From: Cryptomeria japonica
Taxonomy: Eukaryota > Streptophyta > Pinopsida > Cupressales > Cupressaceae
Direction of reading: 5' to 3'
Length of the DNA: 64,000 nt
NCBI RefSeq assembly: GCF_030272615.1
Contig: NC_081408.1
Location: forward strand, 200,780,341 to 200,844,340
Of the stretch, positions 10,936-22,225 are shown one piece after another (the first letter of the stretch is position 1; the number at the start of each line of letters is the position of its first letter). Below the pieces are notes generated by a model. It did no database searches and was not told the DNA's origin. It saw nothing but the letters and a program-made list of their open reading frames with translations. A program made the position numbers and the translations under genes.

Positions 10936-12396
10936 TCTTCGCATTTCAATAAGGATATTGAGAAGGTTGATGATGATTATGGATATAACTGATTAAGGAT
11001 GGTTAATGTCTTAATATTATTATTTTGTCATTGATGTCAAGAAATTGATTTTCTGATTCAGTATGATGTTGACATATCTTAAGAAGAATGATTTGAAGAG
11101 TATAAAGAAGTCGGTAAAAGACATAGAAAGAATGTGATGAATAAGGGGAGAAATAAGTTATTCAATGGGCAACTATTACTGAGTTAGACAATGATGAGAT
11201 CATGATGTTTAGATTGTTTTGATATCCTACATATGTTGTTGTTTGTAAGGTTGATACTATACTATGTTACCAAGCAAGGAACCAAGTCGGTAAACCCTAA
11301 GGTTATTGCTATCGATTAATGAAGGAAGAATGTCTGCTGAGTAAAGTTTAGTATTTACCAAGTTGCAACCGAGTAAAAATAGAATGCATTGAATGAATAA
11401 AAGCAATATTTAATGAAGGAAGCTGATGAGTTGGAACTAATTAAATGATTGGTAAGCCGTGCATCAAGTTTGTTAAAGAATCTATGGCAAAGGAAAATTA
11501 GCAAGAAGATCTATAGCTCAGATTGAACCACAATACCCTAGCACAAGTTCTAAGAAATGTATGCAAGTTTCAAGGCAAGGTAAAACATTTTCAGATCAAA
11601 GGATATATTGAACCTAGTCAAGTTTGAAGATCTGATGGCTATGATTGATCATGGGAAATGTGATCAAGGAGATTAAGCGGTTGGCAAATTGTTTATAAAT
11701 AAGGAACCATTGATGAACAATGTATGCGAGCAAGTGTACGCACAGGGATGCTACATAGTATTTACCAAGCACAGAATCTTGAAGACCTATTTGTGAAATA
11801 GACTATTCAGCCCAACAGAAGGACAAGATAAGTCCTATGATTAGATTTTATTGAGCAAATAAGAATCTACTTTAGCATTTTAGATGTGAAGTTGCAGATA
11901 GATTTTTATTACTGTTATTTTGTAAAGTGATAGAAAATCTCTTAACCGAGTGGACTTAATAGTCTTATTTGTAAAACCCTCTAGTAAGGTGACATTCTGA
12001 TTGAGTGTTTGAAATCCTTTAACAAGGTCACTTCTAACAAGGTGAAGATCCTAACAGATCTGAGGGAAATCCCTTAACCAGGTTACATCTAGCAATGCAT
12101 TTGTAATCTTTAACAGGATTTACTTTTAACCGAGCATACTCTAGAAGAGTACATTTCTTAGTGGGTCTGAAATCTCATAGTGGTTTTTCCCTATTTGGGT
12201 TTCCACATTAAATCTGGTGTTATATATCTTGTGATCTTATCTATTTATGAGTTTGCATGATTTATAGTTTTTGTGATAAGTTTACCAAGGTTGAATCTGT
12301 TGTTTTTATGGAAGGTTAATTTTATATGATTCACCCCCCCACCTCTCATCTTATTAGCTTGGCATCTGTACTTAACATTTAGTATCAGAACTATCA
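10936..12396 (+). repeat. 5' LTR of element A (1,461 bp)
   Basis: Begins TCTTCGCATTTC, where the 3' LTR has TGCTGGCATTTC, so the terminal TG is mutated. Ends CTATCA. A TATA box is at 11694-11700, the U3 near-palindrome at 11025-11040, the hairpin motif at 12181-12208 and the C-tract at about 12344-12351. Degenerate CCCTTAACNNGGT repeats lie in 11935-12130. Confidence 0.9.
11694..11700 (+). promoter_or_regulatory. TATA box of A 5' LTR
   Basis: TATAAAT, conserved at the matching place in the 3' LTR (near 40083). It lies about 760 bases into the LTR and would set the U3/R border shortly downstream. Confidence 0.55.
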
Positions 12397-12398
12397 AT

Positions 12399-12410
12399 TG
12401 GTATCAAAGC
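12399..12410 (+). promoter_or_regulatory. Primer binding site of element A
   Basis: TGGTATCAAAGC, two bases after the LTR end and one transition from the initiator-Met-type TGGTATCAGAGC. A second similar word, TAGTATCAGAAC, lies inside the LTR end at 12380 and is also present in the 3' LTR. Confidence 0.85.
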
Positions 12411-12461
12411 TTTGGACTCCAGAAGAAAATTTTTAAAGGTACTTGGGGCAAAGATCCAAAG

Positions 12462-13256
12462 ATGTATAAGAGGGATGCACTGAAGCTGAACAAGTCAAGT
12501 TTCTCTACATGGCAGAAAAGGATGAAGCTGCACCTATCGAGAGTTGGAGAATATGTTGTATATTATCTGGAGAATGATTTCATTACACTGAGCACCTATC
12601 CATTGACCATGGAAGAGATAAAGGCAAAAAAAGAACATATCTAAGCAATGATTGAAATAACATCTGCCTTGATTGACTCAGAGTTTAATTATCTAGAAGG
12701 CTGCAATGATGCAAAGGCAGTGTGGGATAAGCTCATATCTATGTATGGTGGTGATGAACATGTTCAAAGAGAAAAAGTAGATAGTCTAAGAGGACAACTT
12801 GAATCTATGAGGATGAATGAAGGTGAGAACATAACCCAGTATAGTACAAGGTTAAAAGAGATTGTCAATCAAATCAAAAGAGCAAGTGGAACTATTGAAG
12901 AAAAAGATATAACAAGTAAGTTGTTAAGAACCCTTCTACTAGCCTATGCAATCCAAGTCTCTACAATCAATGAATTGAGGTTTGTACCCAATATGCCAGT
13001 TTCTTTAGATGCCACTATTGGTAAGCTACATGCATTTGAGTTAAGGAATTTTGATAGAAGTGGGTCATCGGTAAATAAAGTTGAATTTTCTTTCAGTTCT
13101 TTTCATCTTGATGAATCTGATGATTACAATGATAGAATGAGTAAGTACACTGAAGGAGATCACAGTGGAGCAAGTGAGAGATTTCACAAGAACATGGAAA
13201 AAGTACACAAACTGTATGAGGAAATCAGGAAACAAGAAGAGTTTGAAGCACTATGA
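12462..13256 (+). pseudogene. A gag (capsid part)
   Basis: Two in-frame segments (12462-12644 and 12648-13256) separated by one TAA. Copia Gag features: N-terminal LNKSSFSTWQKRM, then the UBN2-type stretch ALIDSEFNYLEGCNDAKAVW, then GGDEHVQREKVDSLRGQLES and MNEGENITQYSTRLKEIVNQ. A TGA at 13254 separates it from the zinc-knuckle segment in the same frame. Forms the virus-like particle in an active element. Confidence 0.85.
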
Positions 13257-13304
13257 GCCAGAAGGTTACTGAAAGGCAAAGGTAAGTATAAGGGAAAACT
13301 ACCT

Positions 13305-13814
13305 TTGAAATGTTTCAATTGTGATAAGATAGGACATATGGCTTCTAACTGTCCTGATAAAGAATCTACCGAAAAGAGAGATTACCGAGATGACATACAG
13401 AAAGATAATCATTATAGAGGACACCGAGACTTCAGAAGAAGAGATAGAAAGTCATGCCTAATAGTTCATGAGGAATCTAATGATGATAAATTAGATGAAA
13501 CTGATATAGAGGAAGTTGTTTATGTGGCTATCAAAGATGGATTAGATGAAGAAAGGTATGAAGAAAAAACCCTACTATCTCAAATAAGTAAAAATGATTC
13601 TTGGATCATAGATAGTGGATGCTCACATCACATGACAGGAGATAAACACAAGTTTGTTATATTAGAAGATTATGATGGAGGCTATGTAAGATTTGGTAAT
13701 GATGCACCATGTCTGGTAAGAGGTAAAGGATCTATAACACTTCTTGACAATGCTGAATGCAATGATGTTTATTGGGTTGAAGGATTGAAATACAATTTGT
13801 TGAGTGTAGCATAG
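13305..13814 (+). pseudogene. A nucleocapsid zinc knuckle and protease
   Basis: A CCHC knuckle (CFNCDKIGHMASNC) near the start is followed by a charged linker and the aspartic protease active-site region SWIIDSGCSHHMTGDK with an intact DSG. It continues with VRFGNDAPCLVRGKGSI and ends at an in-frame TAG after KYNLLSVA. The frame is shared with gag and integrase, so this is one polyprotein. Protease would cleave Gag-Pol. Confidence 0.85.
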
Positions 13815-14855
13815 CTAAACAACATAGGTTACCGAATAGAATTTCAGAAAGGAATTGTCAAAGTTCATGACAAGAATGGAAAGTTAGCTACTACCGGGAC
13901 ACAAACAAAAGGTAACACATTTCACCTTGACTCAACTTGGAATAAGTATTTATATACAAAGATAGATGATACCTAGTTATGGCACAAAAGGTTTTGTCAT
14001 GTAAAGTTTGATAATCTGATCAAAATAAGTAAGAAGCACTAAGTAAGAGGTCTACTGCATCTTGAGAAACCTGAGAATGCTATGTGTCGAGGATGCCAGA
14101 TGGGTAAGATGACAAGATCAATTATTACAAGTAAGTCCTACACTTCCAAGGGAATTTTAGATCTTGTGTACACTGATCTTTGTGGTCCTATGAAAGTTCA
14201 AAGTTATAATGGTGATAAGTATTTTATATTATTTGTGGATGATTATTCAAGGATGATGTCAGTAATGTTTTTAAAAGAAAAATTAGAAGCTTTTCAAATG
14301 TTTAAATGGTACAAGGCGAGAGTTGAAAATGAAATAGAAAGACAATTGAGATGTCTTAGATTTGATAGAGGAGGAGAGTTCACATCTGATGAGTTCAACT
14401 TATTCTACAATGATCATGGTATAAAAATACAAGTCTCTGCACCAAGAACTCCACAACAAAATGGAATTGCTGAGAGAAGAAAGAGATCTATTGTGGATTG
14501 TGCTAGAACCCTGATGATTGATAAGAAAGTGTCACAAACATTTTGGAGAGAGGCAATAAGCACAGTAGTTTACACCTTGAATCGAGTACAACTAAAGAAA
14601 GGAACTTTGAAGACACTATATGAAATCTGGTATGATAAGAAACCTAATGTAAGTTATTTTAAAATCTTTGAAAGTAGATGCTATGCTCACAAAGATAATA
14701 GAAATGGAAAGTTTGATCAGAAAAGTGAAGAAGGAACATTTCTAGGTTATTCTTCTAGAAGCAAAGCATTTAAATGTCTGATCAAATCATCTAACAAAAT
14801 AGTAGAAAGTGCAAATGTGAAAATTGATGAATTTGCAGAAATAAATGATGAATGA
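13815..14855 (+). pseudogene. A integrase
   Basis: A GAG-pre-integrase region (WHKRFCHVKFDNLIK, then CRGCQMGK, the HHCC zinc site) is interrupted by TAG and TAA at about 13974 and 14040. The core follows: YTDLCGPMKV (first Asp), RCLRFDRGGEFTSDEF (second Asp) and PQQNGIAERRKRSIVD (Glu). All three catalytic positions are present. The C-terminal GKFDQKSEEGTFLGYS is the usual copia integrase end. A TGA at 14853 ends this part in the same frame. Confidence 0.85.
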
Positions 14856-15980
14856 AATTCCAAGGAACCAAAAGATTATGATGAATTTGTCTATGTTCAA
14901 CTGACAATTCTTACTGAGAAGACTATTGAAGGAAATGAAGAGAATATCCGATTACTGAGTGATTAAGAAGATCATACACAGCCTACTGAGCATGTATTAG
15001 CCAAGTATGTTAGAAGACATCATGCATCAAGTCAGATTATAGGAGATAAGAATGATCCAGTGATGACAAGGAACAAACTAAGACATAACACATGTCTAAT
15101 ATCTGAATTTGAACCGAGAATAGTGAAAGAGGCATTTAATAGTGAAGATTGGATAAATGCTATGATAGAAGAGATTGATCAAATCAAGAAGAATGACACA
15201 TGGACACTAATCCCAAGACCGAAGGACAAATTTATAATTGGTACAAAGTGGATATTCAGAAACAAGTTGAATGAAAAAGGTGAGGTCTTTAGAAATAAAG
15301 CAAGACTAGTTTGCAAAGGTTATGCTCAAGAAGAAGGAAATGATTATGGTGAGACTTTTGCACCTATGGCAAGACTTGAAGGAGTAAGAACATTGTTGGC
15401 ATATGTTGCTTACAAGAATTTCAAGGTATATCAAATGAATGTCAAATCTGCATTTCTGAATGGTATATTAGAAGAAGAAGTTTTCATTGAAGAACTTGAA
15501 GGATTTGTTGAAGGAAAGAATAATGATCAGGTATGTAAATTAAAGAAATCTTTATATGAGTTAAAACAAGCACCTAGAGCATGGTATGAGAGATTGCACT
15601 CTTATTTGATCAAGATTGGTTGTATAAGGACAAGTGAAAATAGCAATATGTACATGAAGAATGATGAAAATAGAATACTGATCTTAGCCATATTTGTTGA
15701 TGACATTATATTTTGTGGGAATGATTTTCTATGCAAAAACTTTGGAAATGAAATGAGCAAAGAATTTGAGATGTCACTAATCGGTGAGATAAAGTATTTT
15801 ATAGGTTTACAGATACTACAAATGAAAAATGAGATTTTCATTACCCAATCCAAGTACATAAAGGAAATTTTGAAGAAATTTGGAATGGAGGATTCAAAAC
15901 CAGTAAGTACTCCTTTGACTACCAACTGTAAATTATCAAAGAATGATGAATCTGCATCTATTGATGAGACACTTTACTGA
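14856..15980 (+). pseudogene. A reverse transcriptase, N-terminal and palm
   Basis: The 15060-15980 segment is copia RT: EEIDQIKKNDTWTLIPRPK, WIFRNKLNEKGEVFRNKARL, then YQMNVKSAFLNGILEEEVFI, SLYELKQAPRAWYERL and the catalytic IFVDDIIFCGN. The upstream linker (14856-15059) has a stop at about 14965. The frame closes with TGA at 15978, six bases before element D. After D it resumes at 25780 with GKLQYVVHSKPDIAHAVG. It would copy element RNA to DNA. Confidence 0.9.
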
Positions 15981-15986
15981 TCTATG

Positions 15987-17317
15987 TGTAGCATCGGAAT
16001 TAGGAATCATCAAAGCAAGTAGATCAAAACACTAGACATGATAACTCAATCATGAGAGCACTCATTGCAAATGAACCTAATCCTAAGCACACTCAATAGA
16101 GATATGAAAACAAAGCATTCAAAATGAAAGATTATGCAAACCAAATGTAGAATTGAATGCTCCTTCCATGCGGCTTCTTTCCTCTTCAATGGATTTGTGG
16201 ATCTCACCTACAAGTGCACACACAATTGAAAGCAAGATTGATGAAAAGCTCAAGAGTACTAGAAGCATAAGTTCAATAGTTTGATTAAGGATTCGGGATC
16301 AAGGGATTTGATTGAAGAAAATCATCCAATTTATAGAGAAATTGGAGAAATGAACAAATTAGCATGAAATGGATATTGGAAGCAATTAATTTCAAAAATG
16401 GCACAATTGAGTGGAAAGAAGAAGGTTATGACACCTTCTATGTCATGAATTATGACATATTGCCAATGCAAAGCTTAGAGGACTAGAACCTTATGACATC
16501 TTGCTATGCCAAGAGTATGACGCATGAAGCACAAAAATAGGGAGCTCTAAAGGCAAATTAATTAGGTGGAAATTAAAATAGGAAATTAGAAAATAGGTGG
16601 AAATTAGAAATTAGGTAAATAATGAAATTAGGAATTAGGAAATAATGAAATTAGAAATTAGGTAAATTAATTAATAATTTGTCATTTATTAATTAATTCA
16701 CAAAGAGGAATAATTAGCCAATTAAATGAACATTTAATTGTAATGAGAAGACTTAGGATAAATAAACAATTTATTAATCCTAAAAGAAGAAATGACACAC
16801 ACAAGGTTAAATGATTAAATCACGAAACCCTAGAAGATGAATTAGGTCTTGAAAGATAATTGACTCGATTTGATTTGATTTTGGATTGATAAATGACCAA
16901 TGTGATAAAATGATTCGATTGATAAATGCACCAATTGATGAGGAACAATGACAAATTGATCCAAATTGACACGATTGAGAAGGACGACGATCGATGACAA
17001 ATTGATCATTAAATAACAAGATTGACAAAAAAGACAAGGATTGATGACGAAATAGATCATAAAATGACGAGATTGACAAGTTGATAAAAGATTGACAAGA
17101 TCGACCAAAATCATGACTGAAGATTGTTGTCGACAAGACCAAATTCGAAAGCGAGACAAATGAAGAATGCAGAAGAAAGACTCGATGCTCGCAAATGATA
17201 AAGACCAAGTGTGTGACATAGGAGAAATGTTAATGCGACGCAAAAACCTAAAATGAGGCAATGCGCAAATGTTAAAGTATGACTTCCGCAAGTGTTGACC
17301 ATTTTTAGGTGTCTACA
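15987..17317 (-). repeat. 3' LTR of element D (1,331 bp)
   Basis: On the minus strand it starts TGTAGACACC and ends GATGCTACA. A TATAAA word on the minus strand is at 16330-16335. AT-rich GGAAATTAG-type repeats lie at 16550-16680. ORFs of 100-150 codons inside it occur in both LTR copies and are chance frames. Confidence 0.92.
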
Positions 17318-17332
17318 TTTTGCCCCTCTTTG
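17318..17332 (-). promoter_or_regulatory. Polypurine tract of element D
   Basis: The minus strand reads CAAAGAGGGGCAAAA directly against the 3' LTR, the expected plus-strand DNA primer. Confidence 0.75.
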
Positions 17333-19432
17333 AGACAATGCGATTTTAAGCGTTGTTTCAAAGAACAATAATAAAAATGCCCCAGACAATGATAATGACA
17401 TATGCATGCCCCCTCAAGGAATTGGCCGGAAACATGCAGAAAAGAGGCCAATTGATCAATAAGAATGATAGAACATGATAGGATCAAACGGACTGCCAAG
17501 ACTGACGGAAGAAATGTTAGTAAGAAGAAATGAGACAAAAAACAGTTAGAGACGAAGAAAAACTTGCTTTCACTAATGCACTTTGTAGGTGAGAACCTTT
17601 ATTTAATGTAGCAAAATGGATGCGTAGCATCATGGCATTGAAGGCCAGAGCTGAAATGCAACCCTTTTTGCGAAAGACAGACACATTACAGACAAACGAC
17701 AATCACAATCAAAAAAAGAAAAGGGATCATGAACCATCCCGTTCACTCTAAATCACTCAGTGACATCATCGAGCAACATAGGAACATGATCGAAGATAAA
17801 TCAAGAAAAAGATAAGATGCGCAAATTCAAACAAATCAAACAAACATCTTGATCTTCATTGTCAAAAGTTGAAAGTGCTGATAGGACGATCATGCTGTCT
17901 GGTTTCAGGACATGCGGTACCCCGTCTAAGACAGGACATAGTCTGGTTTCGAGTATACCACACCCTGTATAAGACCCATGATAGACGTGACAAAGACAAA
18001 TGATTTTGAGGCTGATTGATATGACAATTCGGATCAGTTTGAATGTCTGGGTTTGAGTGAAAAGGTCATCTGTTAAAGCATGATTTCATTTAAAGCACAG
18101 CGTTGAATGGCGTGTCGTTGGATGTATGCTCAGCGATCTGTCTATGCACAAAGGGGATCCTTTATTGCAAAATGCTTGTTTTTGGAGTTTAATGTTTTTG
18201 AAATGTTTTTTTGTTCATTTTTTCAGGACTTTATATGACTTTTTAGGGATTTTCTCAGGACAGTTTTTGAATTTTTAGAGATTATTTCAGGACTTTATTT
18301 GATTTTTTTTGAAGATTTTATTTTTTCAAGACATTATTCGATTTTTTTGAATTTTTTCAGGGCATTATTCGATTTTTTTGGATTATTTCAGGACATTTTT
18401 CAATTTTTTTGGATTATTTCAGGACATTTTAAATTTTTTTTGTTTATAGTTTTTAATGACTTTGCCCCCAGTGTCTAGCAAGGCAAGGAATATGACAGGT
18501 GAATAATGGTGGATAGAGGGAAGACAAAGGCCTTTTATCATGGAGACAATACGGATGCAATTTTCAAGGGCTATGGCGTGATGGGACAAGAGACTGGATA
18601 TGACAATGTAAAGCAGGAACATGGCATGAGGTTTTTGAAACCATGTTTAAATTTTGTGTCCTTATGTCAGATCAAGATCAAGGAATGAAAAAGAGTGTAT
18701 GGATAGTGATAAGATATGGATAGGATAAGCAAGACCAAAAATGGATAAGGGACATGGACTGAAGGTCGGGATAGGATACGGGATAGTGGCAGAAAGTTGC
18801 AATAAGATAGGGAATATGGATGAAAAGTTATAATAAGCAAATGGGTAAATGACCAAAAGCTATGATAGACTAAAAGCTGCAAACAAGATGCATGATGCTC
18901 ATGATGATCCTTAGCCTTGTCAAGATCAAATGTGGAAAGGGAAAATGAACATGAGGGACAATAGGATATGAAGGGTAATGACATGGTATGATAGGATAAC
19001 GAAGGGCAATAAGATATGAAGGAGGAAACCTGCCCCCAAGTGTGGTGTGCAAGAAGTTCATAAATTACGCATGACGCCTGTTTGCCAAGTTTTCATCATG
19101 GTACTTGCCCAAGGTGCCTGTTTGCCAGGTTTTCACCAGTGGATGAATTATTTTTGCTTTACTTTTTTCTTTCTTTTTTTCATTTTTTACTTCTTTTTTT
19201 TTTTTTGCATTTTGACTTTTTCAGTAGAAGATAGACACATGATAGGGGATGGAAGAAGGACTCAAGTGTCTTTTTGTTTGGATAGTAGCCTTGAAATAAA
19301 TGGACCATAACCTTTGAAAGTATGCTCAAAGACGTTGGTAGGATAAGGACACGGAAAATGAGATGAAACTAAGGCAAGGATTTATGCAAAGGATGGGATC
19401 AAAGGGATCGAAGGATGGAAAATATGCATTGG
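17333..19432. other. 3' non-coding region of element D
   Basis: Between the ORF end and the PPT of D. It has a short duplicated CTGGTTTC motif around 17900-17960, T-rich runs at 19150-19215 and the tandem repeats listed separately. ORFs here (for example 18667-18984) are in low-complexity sequence and unsupported. Confidence 0.6.
18225..18440. repeat. ~30-bp tandem repeats in element D
   Basis: Six to seven imperfect copies of a unit around TTTCAGGACATTATTCGATT followed by a T-run and GGATTA. The last copies (from about 18320) are the best preserved. Non-coding, in the 3' region of D. Confidence 0.7.
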
Positions 19433-20041
19433 CTAATGGATAGGGTATTGGAAGAATTGGGCTTGAGCAGATGGAAATGTTGGCAAGATCGACATTGGCA
19501 CACACCTTGAGGGGTGATGGACTGATGGAGGAAAGATGTATTTTGGATATTGAGATTTTGAGGAAGGAAAGGCTATGAATTTTGGGACATAAGGGCCCAA
19601 AACGGATGAAGAAGGTGGTGGAGAAATAGACTTGGAAGGTTTAGATGGAGGAATAGCAATTTTGGATGCCAAGTTCGATGTTTCTCTTTGTGCTTCAAGG
19701 AGCTTCTTGGGAATCCACATGGTTTTTGATGTTTCATGCTTTTGTGGTTCCTTGGAGTGCATTACTTGCACAAGGGATTTAGGAACCCATATATATTTTG
19801 ACTTTGCTTTATTTTGCTCAGTGGGCCTTTGTGGCCTCTTGGATATTTCTTTTTCTTTGTAGATCATATTTTTCTTTGTTTTGACATGTCGATTATATTG
19901 GACATGTTGATCCTTGAATACATGTGGATTTCTAGACTTATGACTTTTATACTTGGCATTCAAATTGCTTGGAGGGGACAAGGAATGTATGGATGGATAT
20001 GAATGAAATGGACTTCTTTTGTATGGATGGAATTTACTCAA
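19433..20041 (-). pseudogene. D ORF, third segment (WVPK-motif region)
   Basis: A 202-codon segment in frame with 20057-21400 and separated by a single TAG. It has two related motifs about 30 residues apart, SKYIWVPKSLVQ and KTMWIPKKLLEA, and is otherwise basic N-terminally and Ser/Pro-rich C-terminally. It ends at a normal stop. No enzymatic domain is visible. I recall WVPK-type motifs in hypothetical proteins from pol-lacking plant LTR elements but cannot name a family. Confidence 0.6.
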
Positions 20042-20056
20042 GGATGTGTGCCTTTG

Positions 20057-21400
20057 CTAATGTTGCATAAGAGATGGAGGGATATAGGGACCTAGAATGG
20101 ATGGAAGGGATGATGGGGAAGGTGGACATTTGGATTTTGACTTTGAAGGGATACCAATGCCTTGAGTGTGAGCTGTGTAGACATGACCCTGAAGATCTTC
20201 TTTGATATGGAGGGTTTCTTTCTCATGAAGGTCTACTCCTTTGCCTTTATCAATATTTTGACTAATAGGATACTCTTTTCTTTGGGAAGAAGATGCGAGC
20301 CCATTTTGAGGTGGATATGATATGAGAGAAATAATGAGATCTTGAAGTGGATCGGATTGCACGAAAGTGGAAGAACCCATTATGCATGTCGAGGGTTCAT
20401 GAACATCTTGCACTGACACATTAGAATCATGAAGGGGATTAGGATCATGAGGGAGACTAGGATTATGTAGTGGACATGGTTCAATGACAGGCTCTTCAAG
20501 AGATGGAATGGGAGAAATAATGGGATCATCAAAAGAAATGCAATCCTGGAGTGTATATGTTGGATTAGGACGTGGAGATGGAGGGACAAGTGAATCTTGT
20601 GGAGGATCTGAAGGAATAATTTGATCTTGACAAGGAGGAAGATCATTGGAATCCTCTTTAAAGGTGCTTTTCTCTTGACTTTTAATGGGATCATCGGAAA
20701 GGATGGAAAGGATATCTCGATCTTTCTTAGGAAGTGGAATGTCAATGGGATTTGAGAGGACATTGTGTTCATGAAATGGAAGGGAATCATTTGGGATTGG
20801 ATGGACTGGGATATCTTGATCTTGCTCGAGGAATGGTGTGTCAATAGGACCTTGGATAGGATGGACAAGAATAGGGGAATTGTCATGAGTGTCAGGGAAG
20901 ATGGGGTCCTGGTCAACAATTGGATGGGATGATAAGGTTTTGGGATCTTGATCTTGATTTTCTTGAGGACTCATTTCTTCGTGCTCTAAATTATCCTCTT
21001 GACATGAGGTTGGACTTTGGATATGCATGGGGGATTCTGGCAAGGAATCAATGCTTTGGCATGAAGGAAATGCACTTTGAACATTTGTGATGGATTCTGG
21101 CAAGGAATCAATGCTTGGACATGAGGAAGAGGGACTTTGAATGGGGTCCTCTAAAACAGGTAATGGCATTAAAGTGCATGGTGGCATTGGGTCTTGTATT
21201 TCTGAAACATGACAAGGATGTACATCATGAAGTGGATTATCGTGGCAATCAATTATGGATAGCCCTTGGGTAATTGCATCCTTGGGTGTATTGTTTGATG
21301 AGAACAATATGGAAGGTTCTTGTGAAACTTCTAAAGGTGTAGGGATAGATGCCACTGGAGAGTCAATTTGCTTGTGGGGGGATGAGGCATTGCTAGACAT
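20057..21400 (-). pseudogene. D ORF, second segment (Pro/Ser/Asp-rich)
   Basis: A 447-codon segment of low-complexity, Pro/Ser/Asp/His-rich sequence. It has repeated words such as SIDSLPESITNVQS/SIDSLPESPMHIQS, which mark an internal duplication of about 22-24 residues near residues 95-135. It looks intrinsically disordered. One TGA separates it from the upstream segment in the same frame. The overlapping ORF at 20380-20919 in another frame is a shadow. Confidence 0.6.
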
Positions 21401-21439
21401 AGGTGTATTATTTTGATCTTCCTCAAAGAACTCACTTGG

Positions 21440-22225
21440 TCATTTCCTTAAGAGCATTGAAATAAAGCCACCTTTCTTTCGAGTTTTTGACATAGTTGTA
21501 TCTGGAATTTGAACTTGTTTTTGATTTGATGTCATGTTTTGATATTGGACTTGGTTCAATTGTTCTGACATGTTTGAAACTTGGGTTGGTGTGTGCTGCA
21601 ACCTTTGTTTTTGAATGTTTGGTTCTAATTGTTGACATTGATATGTTGATTGAACTTGTTGATATTCCACCATTGGTTGAACCATTTGTTGACATGGTAT
21701 AGTTGGTTGGACATATTGTTGAAATTGGACCATTGATTGTGTTGGTTGTATATGTTGAACAATTGGTTGTGATGGTTGAAAATTTGATTGATAGTAAACA
21801 CCTTCTTGTTCTTGTTGTGGAGGCACATAATGTTGAAATTGATGTTGTCTCTTTTCTTGAAATTGTTTCATCATCTCTATTTGGGAGAGGAGAGCTGGTA
21901 TGTCTGATCGTTCAAGAAGAGATTTGACATCAATTGGCTCAATATTTGGATTTCGACCTGGAAGTTTTCGAAACATTTTGGACATTTGTGATCTATTCTT
22001 TTGAATGTTTTTCAATCTTTGTTCCAATATCTCATTTTCTTGAGCTAGTTTCTCCTCTAGTTTTTGTATTTGGACATTTACATCATCATGATAAGTTTGA
22101 CCAATATTGCTTTGTTGTTGGGTTTGATATAATTGTGATTGCATTGTCGGTTGATATGTCAAACTTTGTTGCATCATTGGTGCTTGGAACCTTGTTTCAA
22201 TAGACATGTCACTATGCAAATGCAA
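21440..22225 (-). pseudogene. D ORF, first segment (Gln-rich, coiled coil)
   Basis: A 261-codon segment. Residues 45-75 form a coiled coil (VQIQKLEEKLAQENEILEQR); residues 80-110 contain KMFRKLPGRNPNIEP; the rest is Gln/Pro-rich with repeated QPxxQ words. With the next two segments it makes a 931-codon frame (22225 to 19433) broken only by a TGA and a TAG. A Gag-like structural role is inferred from its position after the leader, but there is no zinc knuckle and no recognisable capsid fold. Confidence 0.6.

Noticed and set aside
18667-19061. ORFs with hydrophobic Leu/Ser/Phe-rich translations as membrane proteins
   Set aside because: They arise from purine-rich low-complexity sequence of D read on the opposite strand.
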